DNA from: Halolamina sp. CBA1230
GTDB taxonomy: Archaea; Halobacteriota; Halobacteria; Halobacteriales; Haloferacaceae
Direction of reading: 5' to 3'
Assembly (NCBI RefSeq): GCF_002025255.2
Contig: NZ_CP054587.1
Span: forward strand, 1,178,001-1,242,000
Length of the DNA stretch: 64,000 nt
Shown: in pieces, positions 36,371-44,938 of the stretch
Layout: every line of letters begins with the position of its first letter
Position numbering within the stretch: position 1 is the stretch's first letter
Notes under the pieces: generated by a model
The model's input: only the letters and a program-made list of their open reading frames with translations
Told to the model about the DNA's origin: nothing
The model's database searches: none
Made by a program: the position numbers and the translations under genes

Positions 36371-36691
36371 ATGAGCCTCGACGATCTGGACGACAACATG
36401 ACCGCGAACTACACCGCGCTGGGCGATGAGACGACCGTCGATCTCGACCCCGAGACGCGGAACGAACTGGCGATGCTGCAGGCGGCGATGGGGACCGACA
36501 CCGACGAACTCCTCCGCCGGGGGATTCACGCGCTGTTCCAGCAGGCGGTCCAGAGCGGCGACCTCGACTTCCACCTGCGCAACGGCTACGACGTGACGTA
36601 CGACGAGTACCTCGCGGGCACGACGTACGAGGAGATGACCGGCGGGGATCAGTACCCCGAGCGCGACGAGGACCGGCGCTACAACATGTAA
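36371..36691 (+). CDS. Small acidic protein with a ribbon-helix-helix-like segment (106 aa)
   Basis: A 106-residue protein, MSLDDLDDNMTANYTALGDE... to DRRYNM. The stretch TTVDLDPETRNELAMLQAAM then DTDELLRRGIHALFQQAV is a strand followed by two helices, the layout of ribbon-helix-helix (CopG-like) DNA-binding domains; similarity is weak. The rest is Tyr/Asp-rich. It may be a small regulator or antitoxin-like protein, but no partner toxin gene is adjacent. A GC-rich hairpin follows its stop. Confidence 0.62.
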   Translation: MSLDDLDDNMTANYTALGDETTVDLDPETRNELAMLQAAMGTDTDELLRRGIHALFQQAVQSGDLDFHLRNGYDVTYDEYLAGTTYEEMTGGDQYPERDEDRRYNM

Positions 36692-36698
36692 ACCGACC

Positions 36699-36735
36699 TT
36701 TTGCTGCGGGCCCCGGAGGGCCCTTGCAAAAGCTC
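36699..36735 (+). terminator. Hairpin after the 36371 gene
   Basis: CTTTTGC...GCAAAAG encloses GGGCCC...GGGCCC, an extended perfect stem in two steps a few bases after the stop codon. No T-run follows, so it may mark a 3' end or protect the RNA rather than terminate. Confidence 0.5.
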
Positions 36736-36862
36736 GACCAAAAGCCTCCTCGCTCCTTACAGTCACTCGTCGGCCCGCTCGCTCACTGCGTTCGCTCACG
36801 GAGAGTGAACTGGAACACGATCCACAGCCCGCGACGGCAGAAACGGACGGATGCGACGCCGC

Positions 36863-38200
36863 TCAGTTCTCGGCTTCGACCGCCTCAACGAACAGCTCCG
36901 CGCCGAGTTCGATCTCGCGTTCGGTCACGTCCATCGGCGGCAGCACGCGGATCGTCTTCCGGCCACAGGCCAGCAGCAGCAGACCGCGCTGGAACGCGGC
37001 GTCGATGATGTCGTCGCGCAGCCCCTTCGACTCGAAGTCGAGGCCGAGCATCAGCCCCTTGCCGCGGACGCTGGTGACGCCGTCGAGATCCGCGTCCCGG
37101 AGGATCTCCTGGAACTGCTGTCCGCGCTCGACCGCGTTGTCGAGTAGGTCGTACTCCGCGATGGCGTCGAGGGTGAACGCGCCGCGGGCGGCGGCGAGGA
37201 TGTCGCCGGCGCCCCACGTCGAAGAGATCCGGCCCGTCTCGTCGGGGAACGTCTCGCTGTCCGAGACGGTCGCGCCGACGCGCATCCCCTTCGCGGCGGT
37301 GATCACGTCGGGGTCGAACGCGTAGTGCTCGGAGGCCCACCACTCGCCGGTGCGGCCGAGGCCGGTCTGGATCTCGTCGGCGATCAGCGTGATGTCGTGC
37401 TCCTCGGTGACCTCGGCGACGTCGCGGGCGAACGCCTCGCTGGGGAAGCGGTACCCCCCCTCACCCTGGATCGGCTCCATGATCAGGAACGCGACCTCCT
37501 CGGGGTTGACGTGGCCCGACTTGGGGTCGAGTTTGGATCGCAGCGCGGACGTGCCGCCGGCGAAGTAGCCACAGTCACAGTGCTCGGGCGCGCCGGGGCA
37601 CGCACAGAACGGGAAGTCGTGGACGCTGGCGATCTCGGGGAAGTGGCGGCGGTACACCTCCTTCGAGCGGTTGAGCGAGAGCGCGCCGAGCGTCCGGCCG
37701 TGGAACGCCCCCTCGAAGGTGAGCGCGTACTTCCCCAGGGGGGTGTTGTCGTAGGAGATCTTCATCGCGTTCTCGACCGCCTCCGCCCCGGAGTTCGAGA
37801 GGAACACGGTGTCCATCCCGAACTCCTCGGCGGTGGCGGTGATGCGGTCCATCAGCCCCGCGGCACCGGGTAGCCCCTCGCCCGGCGGCTTCCCGTCGGA
37901 GGCGTAGAAGTCCTGGCCGGCGATCTTCACCGGGTCGAACAGGTCGAACTCCGACAGCGGCTCCATGATCTTGGGGTTGTTGTACCCCAGCGGCGCCGCG
38001 GCGACGTGGCTAGTGAAATCCATCAGTACGTTGCCGTCGACATCGGTGCAGAACGGCCCCTCGGCGGGCGCGGTGTGATCCCAGACGAACTCGTAGACGT
38101 ACGTGCTGGGCGCCGCGAACTCGTGGTGGTAGTCGACCCACTCCGTGGCTCGGTCGCCGGGGAGCTCCGTGACCTCCGGCTCTGCGGTATCCCGGTCCAT
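36863..38200 (-). CDS. Class III PLP-dependent aminotransferase (4-aminobutyrate/ornithine type)
   Basis: A 445-residue aminotransferase. It has the fold-type I class III signature LIADEIQTGLGRTGEWWA (cofactor-contacting Asp-Glu) and AAKGMRVGATVS with the pyridoxal-binding Lys, after the earlier FLSNSGAEAVENAMKIS (Gly-Ala-Glu motif for PLP phosphate). A Cys-rich insertion, FCACPGAPEHCDCGYF, is unusual and may bind metal. The family includes gabT, argD and rocD; the amine substrate is not identifiable here. TATA-like AGCTTAACA lies about 28 nt upstream of the ATG at 38200. Confidence 0.9.
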   Translation of the reverse strand: MDRDTAEPEVTELPGDRATEWVDYHHEFAAPSTYVYEFVWDHTAPAEGPFCTDVDGNVLMDFTSHVAAAPLGYNNPKIMEPLSEFDLFDPVKIAGQDFYASDGKPPGEGLPGAAGLMDRITATAEEFGMDTVFLSNSGAEAVENAMKISYDNTPLGKYALTFEGAFHGRTLGALSLNRSKEVYRRHFPEIASVHDFPFCACPGAPEHCDCGYFAGGTSALRSKLDPKSGHVNPEEVAFLIMEPIQGEGGYRFPSEAFARDVAEVTEEHDITLIADEIQTGLGRTGEWWASEHYAFDPDVITAAKGMRVGATVSDSETFPDETGRISSTWGAGDILAAARGAFTLDAIAEYDLLDNAVERGQQFQEILRDADLDGVTSVRGKGLMLGLDFESKGLRDDIIDAAFQRGLLLLACGRKTIRVLPPMDVTEREIELGAELFVEAVEAEN

Positions 38201-38243
38201 GCTTAGGAGAGCGTGTGGGCTGTTGTTAAGCTGGCGGTCGGGT

Positions 38244-39545
38244 TCAGAGCCCCGGACCGAACATGATCGACGCGGCCGCGACCACGCCGGTGACGACCAG
38301 CAGCAGCACCGACCAGACCGACACCGAACGGGCGAACTGCCGCGGTCCCGACATCGTGAGCCCGGCCTTGACCGCGATGCTCGACGCCGACGCGAGCAGG
38401 ACGGCGATCACGGCCGGCCCGCCCGCGACGGCGCCACCGATGTACAGCAATGTCGCCGAGGTGGTCGCGCCCGCCGAGGAGACCAGCCCCGAGACGGCCG
38501 CACTGACGAACAGGCCGGCCGTGCCGAAGCGAGCCTGAGCGAACGCCGAGCCGACCAGGATGATCGCGAACACGCCGCCGAAAGTGAGCGCGTTCCGCAG
38601 CGAGAACGGGCTCTCCAGCTCGATGTCGAGTTCGGCGTCCCAGTCGGCAGTCAGCGCGGCCGCCCCCACGCTCGCGAGGACGAGCGCGCCCAACGGCGCA
38701 GCTGCCGCGATCAGCACGGGCACCCCCGAGGTCAGCGTGAAGAAGAGGACGATCGCGAGGTTGCGCGCGGCCATCGCGGCGTCGGCCAGCAGCACCGCGG
38801 CGACGGCGTACTCCGTCACCGAACGCCGCTGGCGGACGTGATCCAGCATCGAGCCGACGACCGCCGTCGACGATGCCAGCCCGCCGAAGAAGCCGGTGAT
38901 TGCGACGCCGCGGCCGCCGTAGCTCCGCACCAGCGCGTAGTTGGCGATCCCGATCCCCGCGACGGTGACGACCATCAGCCACGCCACCCGGGGCGGGAAC
39001 GCGACGCCGAACAGGTCCATCTCCTCGGCGGGCAGCAGGGGGTAGATCACGAACGCGAGCACGGCGAACTCCGTCGCCGAGCGCAGCTCCGCGCGGTCGA
39101 GCCCGCCCGCGAAGGAGTGGAGCTCCCGCTTGAGCACCAGCAGCGCCGAGGAGATGACCGCCACCGTCACCCCCTCGAGCACCAGCCCCACGGCCACGAG
39201 CGCGCCGATGCCGTAGGCGACGAACATCGAGACGCTGGTGGTCAGCGAGAGCGAGGCGTCCTTGGCGCCGGTCTGGAGCTCCCGCACCGCGAGCAGGCCG
39301 CCCATCAGCAGTACGAGCAGGCCGCCGACGGCGATCAACGTCCCCGCGGCGGCCGTCCGCTGGGCCAGCAGCGTCGTCGTCGCGCCCGACAGCGTCAGCA
39401 GCGAGAACGTCCGCACGCCGGCGGACTTCTCGGACCACTCGCGTTCGAGGCCGAGGAACAGCCCCAGCGCGCCGGCGATCGTCAGCCGGACCACCGGCTC
39501 CGAGAGGGGGGCGGCGAACAGCGTGTCGGGCTGCAGGGGCGGCAT
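38244..39545 (-). CDS. MgtC/SapB family membrane protein with DUF4010
   Basis: A 433-residue polytopic membrane protein with about 13 hydrophobic helices. The N-terminal MgtC/SapB domain (about 15-140) contains GALGLFLGLEREW and GVRTFSLLTLSGA, and the C-terminal part (about 180-430) is the DUF4010 domain (ITGFFGGLASSTAVVGSML, SGLVSSAGATTSATLL). MgtC-domain proteins are linked to magnesium limitation and virulence in bacteria; the archaeal role is unknown. A CCTTTACG box 28 nt upstream fits a leaderless promoter. It diverges from the AI-2E-type transporter gene. Confidence 0.87.
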   Translation of the reverse strand: MPPLQPDTLFAAPLSEPVVRLTIAGALGLFLGLEREWSEKSAGVRTFSLLTLSGATTTLLAQRTAAAGTLIAVGGLLVLLMGGLLAVRELQTGAKDASLSLTTSVSMFVAYGIGALVAVGLVLEGVTVAVISSALLVLKRELHSFAGGLDRAELRSATEFAVLAFVIYPLLPAEEMDLFGVAFPPRVAWLMVVTVAGIGIANYALVRSYGGRGVAITGFFGGLASSTAVVGSMLDHVRQRRSVTEYAVAAVLLADAAMAARNLAIVLFFTLTSGVPVLIAAAAPLGALVLASVGAAALTADWDAELDIELESPFSLRNALTFGGVFAIILVGSAFAQARFGTAGLFVSAAVSGLVSSAGATTSATLLYIGGAVAGGPAVIAVLLASASSIAVKAGLTMSGPRQFARSVSVWSVLLLVVTGVVAAASIMFGPGL

Positions 39546-39633
39546 GGGTCGCTACGTACCGCCCCCGGCACGTAAAGGTGTACGGGCTCGGGGCGGGAAC
39601 ACGCTTATGCTCGCCCCCGCCCCCTCGGGAAGT

Positions 39634-40836
39634 ATGGAGCTCTCGGCGATCGACAAGGGGCGGCTGACCTGGAGCGCGGTCGGCCTCGCGCTCGCGGCCG
39701 CGCTGGCGTTCGTCGCCTACTCGTTCGTCGGCACGCTCGTGTTCGGCCTCTTCGTCTACTACGCCACCCGCCCGATCTACCGACAGCTCCGGCGCGCGCT
39801 CGACAGCCCCAGCCTCGCGGCCGCGGTGTCGCTGTTCGCGCTGGTGCTGCCGGCGCTGCTGCTGGTGAGCTACGCGATCACCATCGTCCTCCAGGAGCTG
39901 GATCGCTACGCCCAGACGACCACGATCGACGTGGAGCAGCTCGGCATCGATCCGGCGCTGCTGGACCGGATCGCCGACCCCGAGAGCCTGATCCAGGACG
40001 GGATCGCGGAGATGCTCGCGTCCGCGGAGCTCTCACAGATCCTCCAGCCGATCGAGTCCGCCTTCGGCACCGTCGCGGTGCTGGGGATCGCCGCCATCCA
40101 CCTGTTCGTGATGCTGGCGATGGCGTTCTACCTCCTCCGAGAGGACCACCGGCTCGCGCGGTGGTTCGTCCGCCACTTCGACGACGAGCGGGGGACGGTT
40201 CGGGCCTTCTTCGTCGCGGTCGACCGGGACTTCAACTCCATCTTCTTCGGCAACATCCTCAACGCGATCCTGACCGGCACGATCGGCGTGATCGCCTACT
40301 CGATCCTGAACGTGTTCGCGCCGGCGGGCGGGTCGATCCCGGCGCCCGCGCTGGTGGGGATGCTCGCCGGCATCGCGAGCCTGATCCCCGTGGTCGGGAT
40401 GAAGCTCGTCTACGTCCCTGTCGCGCTAGCGCTGGCTGTCCAGTCGGCGCTGTCGGGGGCGCCGGGCGGGTTCGCGTTCGTGATCGCGTTCGTCGTCGTC
40501 TCGTTCGTGATCGTCGACACGATCCCCGACTTGGTGCTCCGGCCGTACGTCTCCGGGCGCTCGCTCCACGTCGGCGCGCTGATGCTCGCGTACACGCTGG
40601 GGCCGCTCCTGTTCGGCTGGTACGGGATCTTCCTGATGCCGATGCTGCTGGTGTTCGTCGTCCACTTCACCCGGCTCGTACTGCCCGAGCTCGTCGGCGG
40701 GGAGCCGATCGAGCCGTACGCGGTCGATCCGAGCCACATCACCGTCGGCACCGGGGAGTTCGATCTCGGGGAGTCGGGGGAACCGTCCACGTCGGAGAAA
40801 GAGCGCACGTCGAGCGCGGGCGAGAGCGAGAGCTAA
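39634..40836 (+). CDS. AI-2E family transporter
   Basis: A 400-residue membrane protein of the AI-2 exporter/TqsA (AI-2E) superfamily. Start MELSAIDKGRLTWSAVGL, then about eight helices, with the typical pair of helices before a charged loop (FVRHFDDERGTVRAFF) and the C-terminal bundle GALMLAYTLGPLLFGWYGIF. In archaea these proteins are broad permeases, possibly for small ions or peptides. The ATG at 39634 has a TTATG box 27 nt upstream. Its stop overlaps that of the convergent PadR gene by 4 bp. Confidence 0.87.
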   Translation: MELSAIDKGRLTWSAVGLALAAALAFVAYSFVGTLVFGLFVYYATRPIYRQLRRALDSPSLAAAVSLFALVLPALLLVSYAITIVLQELDRYAQTTTIDVEQLGIDPALLDRIADPESLIQDGIAEMLASAELSQILQPIESAFGTVAVLGIAAIHLFVMLAMAFYLLREDHRLARWFVRHFDDERGTVRAFFVAVDRDFNSIFFGNILNAILTGTIGVIAYSILNVFAPAGGSIPAPALVGMLAGIASLIPVVGMKLVYVPVALALAVQSALSGAPGGFAFVIAFVVVSFVIVDTIPDLVLRPYVSGRSLHVGALMLAYTLGPLLFGWYGIFLMPMLLVFVVHFTRLVLPELVGGEPIEPYAVDPSHITVGTGEFDLGESGEPSTSEKERTSSAGESES

Positions 40837-41111
40837 CCGAGGTCGACGTACTGCTCCTCCCACTCCCGCCGGGCCTCGATCTCGCGCGTGCCCCGCCGGG
40901 TCAAGGTGTAGTAGTTGGTTCGCCGGTCGCGCTGCCCCTTCTCGACTAACCCCTTGTCGACCAGCGTGTCGAGGTTGGGGTAGAGTCGCCCGTGGTGGAT
41001 CTCGGACTCGTAGTACTCCTCCAACTCCTCTTTGATCGCTAGCCCGTGTGGCTCGCCCTCGCCCGCGATGACGTACAGCAGGTCGCGCTGGAACCCGGTG
41101 AGATCGTACAT
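40833..41111 (-). CDS. PadR-family transcriptional regulator
   Basis: A 92-residue winged-helix protein. It begins MYDLTGFQRDLLYVIAGEGE, continues GLAIKEELEEYYESEIHHGR (recognition helix region) with YPNLDTLVDKGLVEKG as the wing, and ends with TRRGTREIEARREWEEQY. This is the minimal PadR fold without the C-terminal dimerisation helix pair. I chose ATG 41111 over 41141 because a TTTATC box sits only 2 bp upstream of 41141, giving transcription near 41118. It probably controls the AI-2E gene or itself. Confidence 0.88.
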   Translation of the reverse strand: MYDLTGFQRDLLYVIAGEGEPHGLAIKEELEEYYESEIHHGRLYPNLDTLVDKGLVEKGQRDRRTNYYTLTRRGTREIEARREWEEQYVDLG

Positions 41112-41142
41112 CGTGTATATCTCCACATTATTTCGGAACATT

Positions 41143-41148
41143 GATAAA
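41143..41148 (-). promoter_or_regulatory. TATA box of the PadR gene
   Basis: TTTATC on the minus strand, centred about 34 nt before the ATG at 41111, in an A/T-rich stretch. Confidence 0.6.
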
Positions 41149-41430
41149 GATTACGCAGATTCGGCGGTTGTGGCCGTTGACGCCCGTACCCGGTCGGTTC
41201 CACGACGCAACCCGTATCTGTTGAACCGACATATTCGTCAAAAACGAACGAATCGGACGACGCGAACGCCGTCGCTGGTGGACGTGAGAACGAACGCGCC
41301 GGGCGGGCCGAAAACGGCCCGCGCCGGCGCGGAAACGGTCCCCGCTGACGCTTCGGCCCTCCAGACGAAGCGTCATCGGTCGTTGGCCGTCCCCCTGTTT
41401 AAACGTAGCGTTGCTCGGCATCCGACACGT

Positions 41431-41577
41431 CTAGATGTGCTCCTCCTCGAGCACCCACCCCAGCGCACGCTTGTAGTACGTGAACATCTCCCTGACGCCC
41501 TCGTGGTTCATCTCCTCGCTGTCGAGCTGTTCCTGCAGGTACTCGTACTGCTCTCGGATCTCCGACTCCTCACGCAT
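41431..41577 (-). CDS. Small acidic helical protein (48 aa)
   Basis: A complete 48-residue frame, MREESEIREQYEYLQEQLDS... to LGWVLEEEHI, with a start, a stop and strongly coding amino-acid composition: acidic, helical, one Trp and four Tyr residues. It looks like a single long helix plus a hydrophobic end. The region around it (41142-41430 and 41578-41821) holds no other gene, so it is an isolated mini-gene between the PadR gene and the frameshifted DUF1028 gene. Function unknown. Confidence 0.6.
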   Translation of the reverse strand: MREESEIREQYEYLQEQLDSEEMNHEGVREMFTYYKRALGWVLEEEHI

Positions 41578-41655
41578 GGGGTGGCGTTGGGACCGCGAAC
41601 GGTTGGGCGTGACGGCGGAGATCGACGGTTCGCGGGACCGTCGGTCCGAGTTGCC

Positions 41656-41813
41656 CGCTTCGAGGCGGTTTGCCTCGCCACAGGCGAGTTTTCTCGCTGC
41701 TCACGGTTCACTCCGTTCGCCGGCGCCGGCGGCTCCGCCGCCGGCTGCCAGCGGGATCTTCGATCCCGCCCTGCTCGCTTCGAGGCGGTTTGCCTCGCCA
41801 CAGGCGAGTTTTC
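41656..41813 (+). repeat. Direct repeat with 120-bp period flanking two hairpins
   Basis: The 37-bp string beginning CGCTTCGAGGCGGTTTGCC and ending GGCGAGTTTT occurs at 41656-41692 and again at 41776-41812, identical. Each copy contains the hairpins GAGGC/GCCTC and CTCGCC/GGCGAG with a 3-nt loop. Between the copies are GCCGGCGGC/GCCGCCGGC and AGCGGGATC/GATCCCGC, both with 3-nt loops. The second copy abuts the stop of the DUF1028 gene. Confidence 0.88.
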
Positions 41814-41821
41814 CCGCCTCG

Positions 41822-42780
41822 CTATTTTCGCTCCAGCCGCTGGAGCCCGTGCCAGATGGCGTCGACCATGCGGTCCTCGCCCTCGCCGTCGGCGTCCGCC
41901 CAGCCGCGGGCCAGCGCGTCCTCGACGACGGGTAGCGAGTGGTTCTCGAAGTTGTTCATCCCGCGGAACGCCTCCAGCGCCTCGCGCTGCGGGTCGGCGA
42001 AGGCGACGACGCTCTCCGCGTCCCCGGCATCGTCGGACTGCGTCCGACTGCCCGACGAGGTTCCCTCGTCGTCGTCGAGGTGGCCCAGGTCGACCAGCGT
42101 GTCGGCCACGTCCTGTGCGGTCTCGCCTTCGAGCTCCCGCAGCTCCTCGGGCTCCTCGCGAGCCAGCAGCGTCACGTCGTACAGCTTGAACACCCGCTCC
42201 AGCTCCCGGATCGGCGTCTCGTGGTCGTCGACGCGCACGTCGATCCAGCGGTCGTTGCCGCCGTCGTATCCCCCTCGGGTTTGACGACGTACAGCGCCGC
42301 GGCCTGCTTCCCGCGGCTATCCCCGCCAGCCTCGTCGCCGGCCTGGAGCGCGGCGATGAGTCGTTCGGGCAGGCCACCCTCGCCCTCCTCGAACGTCTCG
42401 GCCATCGCGTGGACCGTCGCCTCGTTCTCGAGGATGTTCCCCTGAACGGTGTAGTTCTCGCCCTGCACGTCGAGGGCGGTGTCGAAACAGTCCTCGCCGG
42501 TGAACCCGGCGACGCTGCCGTCCGCGCCGACGACGCCGACCTGCCGGCGCTCGGCCTCGTCGTCCTCCTCGGTCAGACGCTCGATCGTCTCCTCGGCGGT
42601 CAGGCCGTTCCGGAGGTGGTCGAGCGCGTCGGCGCCGTAGGCGACGTTGGCGAAGCTCTGTGTCGCGATCGCGCCCGCCCCGGCCTCGGCAAACGGGACG
42701 ACCGAGCCCACGCTGACGAACTTCGACTGGACGGCGACGCCGATCGCGTCGCCCTCCGTGGCGACGATGGAGAACGTCAT
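41822..42780 (-). pseudogene. DUF1028 family protein, frameshifted near residue 170
   Basis: Two frames together encode one protein. The first (from ATG 42780) starts MTFSIVATEGDAIGVAVQSK, a typical DUF1028 N-terminus (Ntn-hydrolase-like fold), and runs to PEGDTTAATT. The second continues with GGNDRWIDVRVDDHETPIRE, the expected continuation, to LQRLERK at 41822. The break is in a run of five C (plus strand 42270-42274); one extra base would restore PEGGYDGGNDRWID. Either a true mutation or a sequencing error. DUF1028 proteins are proposed amidohydrolase-like enzymes. The hairpin repeats follow its stop. Confidence 0.87.
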
Positions 42781-42854
42781 AGGCGACCCGTCGGCCGGCG
42801 GCGAGAAAAGCGTTGACGCCGCGGCAGCCGTGCTGTCGATCCGACGGTCGTCGA

Positions 42855-43487
42855 TCAGTCCGTCGACGGCACCTCCGGGTCGGCCACAGTCGCTCGCTTC
42901 GTCCCGCTACCGACGGCTTTCTCGGCGGTCAACGGCTGCTCGGCGACCAGTTCGCAGTCGAAGGCGGGGTGTTCGGCGAAGTGGCGGACGAGCAGATGCC
43001 GGCGGGTGCCCGAGACGGCGTCGTCGCCCGCCGCGTCTCCGACCGCGACCGCGTCGAACCGCTCGGGCAGCCGCTCGTACAGTCGCCGTATCGCCGTGAA
43101 GTCGCGGAACTGCTTGGCGTTGCCCGTGGAGTCGGCGCCCCGGCGCGAGACGACGTAGCTGCCGTCCGGGCGGTGCTCGCCGGCGGTCCGGACGAACGCC
43201 CGGCGACCCGTCAGTGCCCCGGTGAGTTCGTCTCGCAGCGCCGTCGCGGCCTCGCGGGAGAGCCGGTGCTCGCCGTCGGGGAGCGACAGAACCAGTTCGC
43301 CGTCCGGCGTCGTCTCAGCGCCGGGCGATTTCTCGATCAGCCGCCTGCCGGCGGCTTCCTCTATCCTCGGGGGATGTCGAGTGGGACATCGTAGCCGACG
43401 GTACGGCCGGGCGACAGTTATCCGTGACGGGTGAGTGGGAGCGGCCCACACACCCAACCACCGTCGTTTTGCCGCCGGCGGCCCCAC
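42855..43487 (-). CDS. Conserved haloarchaeal protein (DUF7528-like); N-terminus uncertain
   Basis: A frame of 210 codons. The conserved part begins about residue 62 (ELVLSLPDGEHRLSREAATA) and includes FVRTAGEHRPDGSYVVSRRG and HLLVRHFAEHPAFDCELVAE; this resembles a haloarchaeal family I recall as DUF7528, without certainty. The first about 45 residues are Arg/Pro-rich and look non-coding. An ATG at 43391 in another frame would need a frameshift to join the conserved part, so the true start may be a GTG inside or the gene may be broken. Function unknown. Confidence 0.6.
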   Translation of the reverse strand: MGPPAAKRRWLGVWAAPTHPSRITVARPYRRLRCPTRHPPRIEEAAGRRLIEKSPGAETTPDGELVLSLPDGEHRLSREAATALRDELTGALTGRRAFVRTAGEHRPDGSYVVSRRGADSTGNAKQFRDFTAIRRLYERLPERFDAVAVGDAAGDDAVSGTRRHLLVRHFAEHPAFDCELVAEQPLTAEKAVGSGTKRATVADPEVPSTD

Positions 43488-43495
43488 GAACGGCT

Positions 43496-44239
43496 ATGAA
43501 GATCCGCGGCGAGCGCGAATGCAAGAACTGCGGGGCGCGCTGGTCCTACTACGAGACGGGGGAGGCGACCTGTCCGGACTGTGGGAGCCTCCGGAGCGTC
43601 GCGGTCGAGGACGACCGCCGGCACCACACCGACAGCCCCGCCGAGATCGATCTCTCGCCACACCGGACGGCGCTCGCGGAGGGCGCGGAGATCGTCGACG
43701 TCGCCGACGACGTGGAGTCGGACTGCCGGGCGTACGTCCGCAAACGGGGGTTCCTCCGGGGCGGCGACCTGCTCCCGCTGGACGACACGTACCTCGCGGT
43801 GCGGGAGCTCCGCACGGCGATCGCCGACTACAGCCGGGACGAACGCGTCGGAGTCGAACGCGGCGGGTACGACCGGGAGGACGCCGAGCGCTACCTGCTC
43901 GACCTGCTCCAGGGCGCCGCCGACGGCGAGCGCCCCGCGCCCGACGAGGTTCCGGAGTCGCTGGCGCCCGCCCGGGGGCTGGCGTACGCGACGGCCGTCG
44001 AAACCTACCGCGAGGACGTCGGCGACTACCTCGACGACAACCCCGACACGGAGGCGCGGCGGGTTCTGGAACGCATCCGCGAGCAGGAGAAACGCCTGAG
44101 TGCGCTGGACGGCGACCTCCCTCCCGAGACGGTCGAGTCGCTCGTTCGGGCGTGTCGCGACCTGTACCGCTATCTCGACGGCGACGAAGACGCACTCGCG
44201 ACTGCCCAACAGCGGCTCGACGATCTGGACGAAAGTTGA
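43496..44239 (+). CDS. Zinc-ribbon haloarchaeal protein (DUF7117-like, 247 aa)
   Basis: A 247-residue soluble protein. The N-terminus carries a TFIIB-like zinc ribbon: CKNCGARW then CPDCGSLR (four Cys). The rest is mostly helical (SPAEIDLSPHRTALAEGAEI and the long helix VRELRTAIADYSRD). It resembles the haloarchaeal DUF7117 group in memory, with no known function. The ATG at 43496 starts the ribbon; the longer frame from 43424 adds non-conserved residues. A GTTTTGC stretch near 43468 is a weak TATA box. Confidence 0.75.
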   Translation: MKIRGERECKNCGARWSYYETGEATCPDCGSLRSVAVEDDRRHHTDSPAEIDLSPHRTALAEGAEIVDVADDVESDCRAYVRKRGFLRGGDLLPLDDTYLAVRELRTAIADYSRDERVGVERGGYDREDAERYLLDLLQGAADGERPAPDEVPESLAPARGLAYATAVETYREDVGDYLDDNPDTEARRVLERIREQEKRLSALDGDLPPETVESLVRACRDLYRYLDGDEDALATAQQRLDDLDES

Positions 44240-44385
44240 AGTACGATAGCGCGACCCCGTGATCTGACGAACCAACGGTCGGACGCCAGGGGAGGGCAGG
44301 TCTCCCAGTCGCGGGAGCGCGGGGCACGTCCGGGCGAACAGCTACCGCCGCCTGTTCGCGACACGGTAACACGTTTTCAGCCAGC

Positions 44386-44391
44386 TTTATC
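44386..44391 (+). promoter_or_regulatory. TATA box of the UspA gene
   Basis: GCTTTATCACC, TTTATC centred 28 nt before the ATG at 44416, giving a leaderless transcript. Confidence 0.7.
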
Positions 44392-44415
44392 ACCGGACCC
44401 TCGCATGGCCGGGGT

Positions 44416-44862
44416 ATGGACCACGCACTCGCTGTCGTAGGGCCGGACGACGTGACCAAGGATCTGGTTCGGGAGGCCGGCGAACTCGCGGCCGGTGTCG
44501 ACGCTCAGCTCACGCTGTTGTGTGTCGTCAGCGAGGAGGAGTACGCCGAAGAGCGCGAGGCGCTGGAGGCGATCCCGGAAGCTGACGTGAGCTACTCCGT
44601 CGGGCAGGCGCTGGAGGGGGCTCGGAGCTTCGCGAACGACATCGGCGTCGAGACGCTCGACGACGTCGACATCGAGTACGAGACCGCCGGCGCGGTCGGC
44701 GACCGGGCCGAAACCGTGCTCGACGGCGCGGAGAACCACGGCTGCGACCACGTGTTCATGACCGGGCAGCGCCGCTCGCCCACCGGGAAGGCGATCTTCG
44801 GCGACGTGACTCAGCGCGTCATCCTCGACTTCGAGGGGCCGGTGACCGTCGTGACGTCGTAA
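44416..44862 (+). CDS. Universal stress protein (UspA family)
   Basis: A 148-residue Rossmann-like alpha/beta protein, MDHALAVVGPDDVTKDLVRE... The C-terminal ATP-binding motif of UspA proteins is visible as FMTGQRRSPTGKAIFGDVTQ, close to the GxxG-x9-G-S/T consensus, then VILDFEGPVTVVTS as the last strand. Single-domain USPs in haloarchaea respond to stress and may bind ATP. Its stop codon (44860-44862) is followed 4 bp later by structured repeat copy C. Confidence 0.88.
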   Translation: MDHALAVVGPDDVTKDLVREAGELAAGVDAQLTLLCVVSEEEYAEEREALEAIPEADVSYSVGQALEGARSFANDIGVETLDDVDIEYETAGAVGDRAETVLDGAENHGCDHVFMTGQRRSPTGKAIFGDVTQRVILDFEGPVTVVTS

Positions 44863-44865
44863 CCA

Positions 44866-44924
44866 GCCACGGCGCGCGACCTGTCGCACGCTCCGGCGTG
44901 CGACCAAGGAGCCCATGCCGTGGC
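44866..44924 (+). repeat. Structured repeat element, copy C
   Basis: Outer stem GCCACGGC/GCCGTGGC (44866-44873, 44917-44924), conserved GGCGCGCGACCTG, inner hairpin GTCGCACGC/GCGTGCGAC with a TCCG loop (44883-44904), then GGAGCCCATGCCG. The stems use different base pairs from copies A and B, so pairing rather than sequence is kept. Confidence 0.9.
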
Positions 44925-44938
44925 TGTGTGTGAACCAA

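Noticed and set aside
41128..41421. 97-codon minus-strand frame between PadR and the 48-residue gene
   Set aside because: Arg-rich and non-acidic, overlaps the PadR promoter; not like haloarchaeal proteins.
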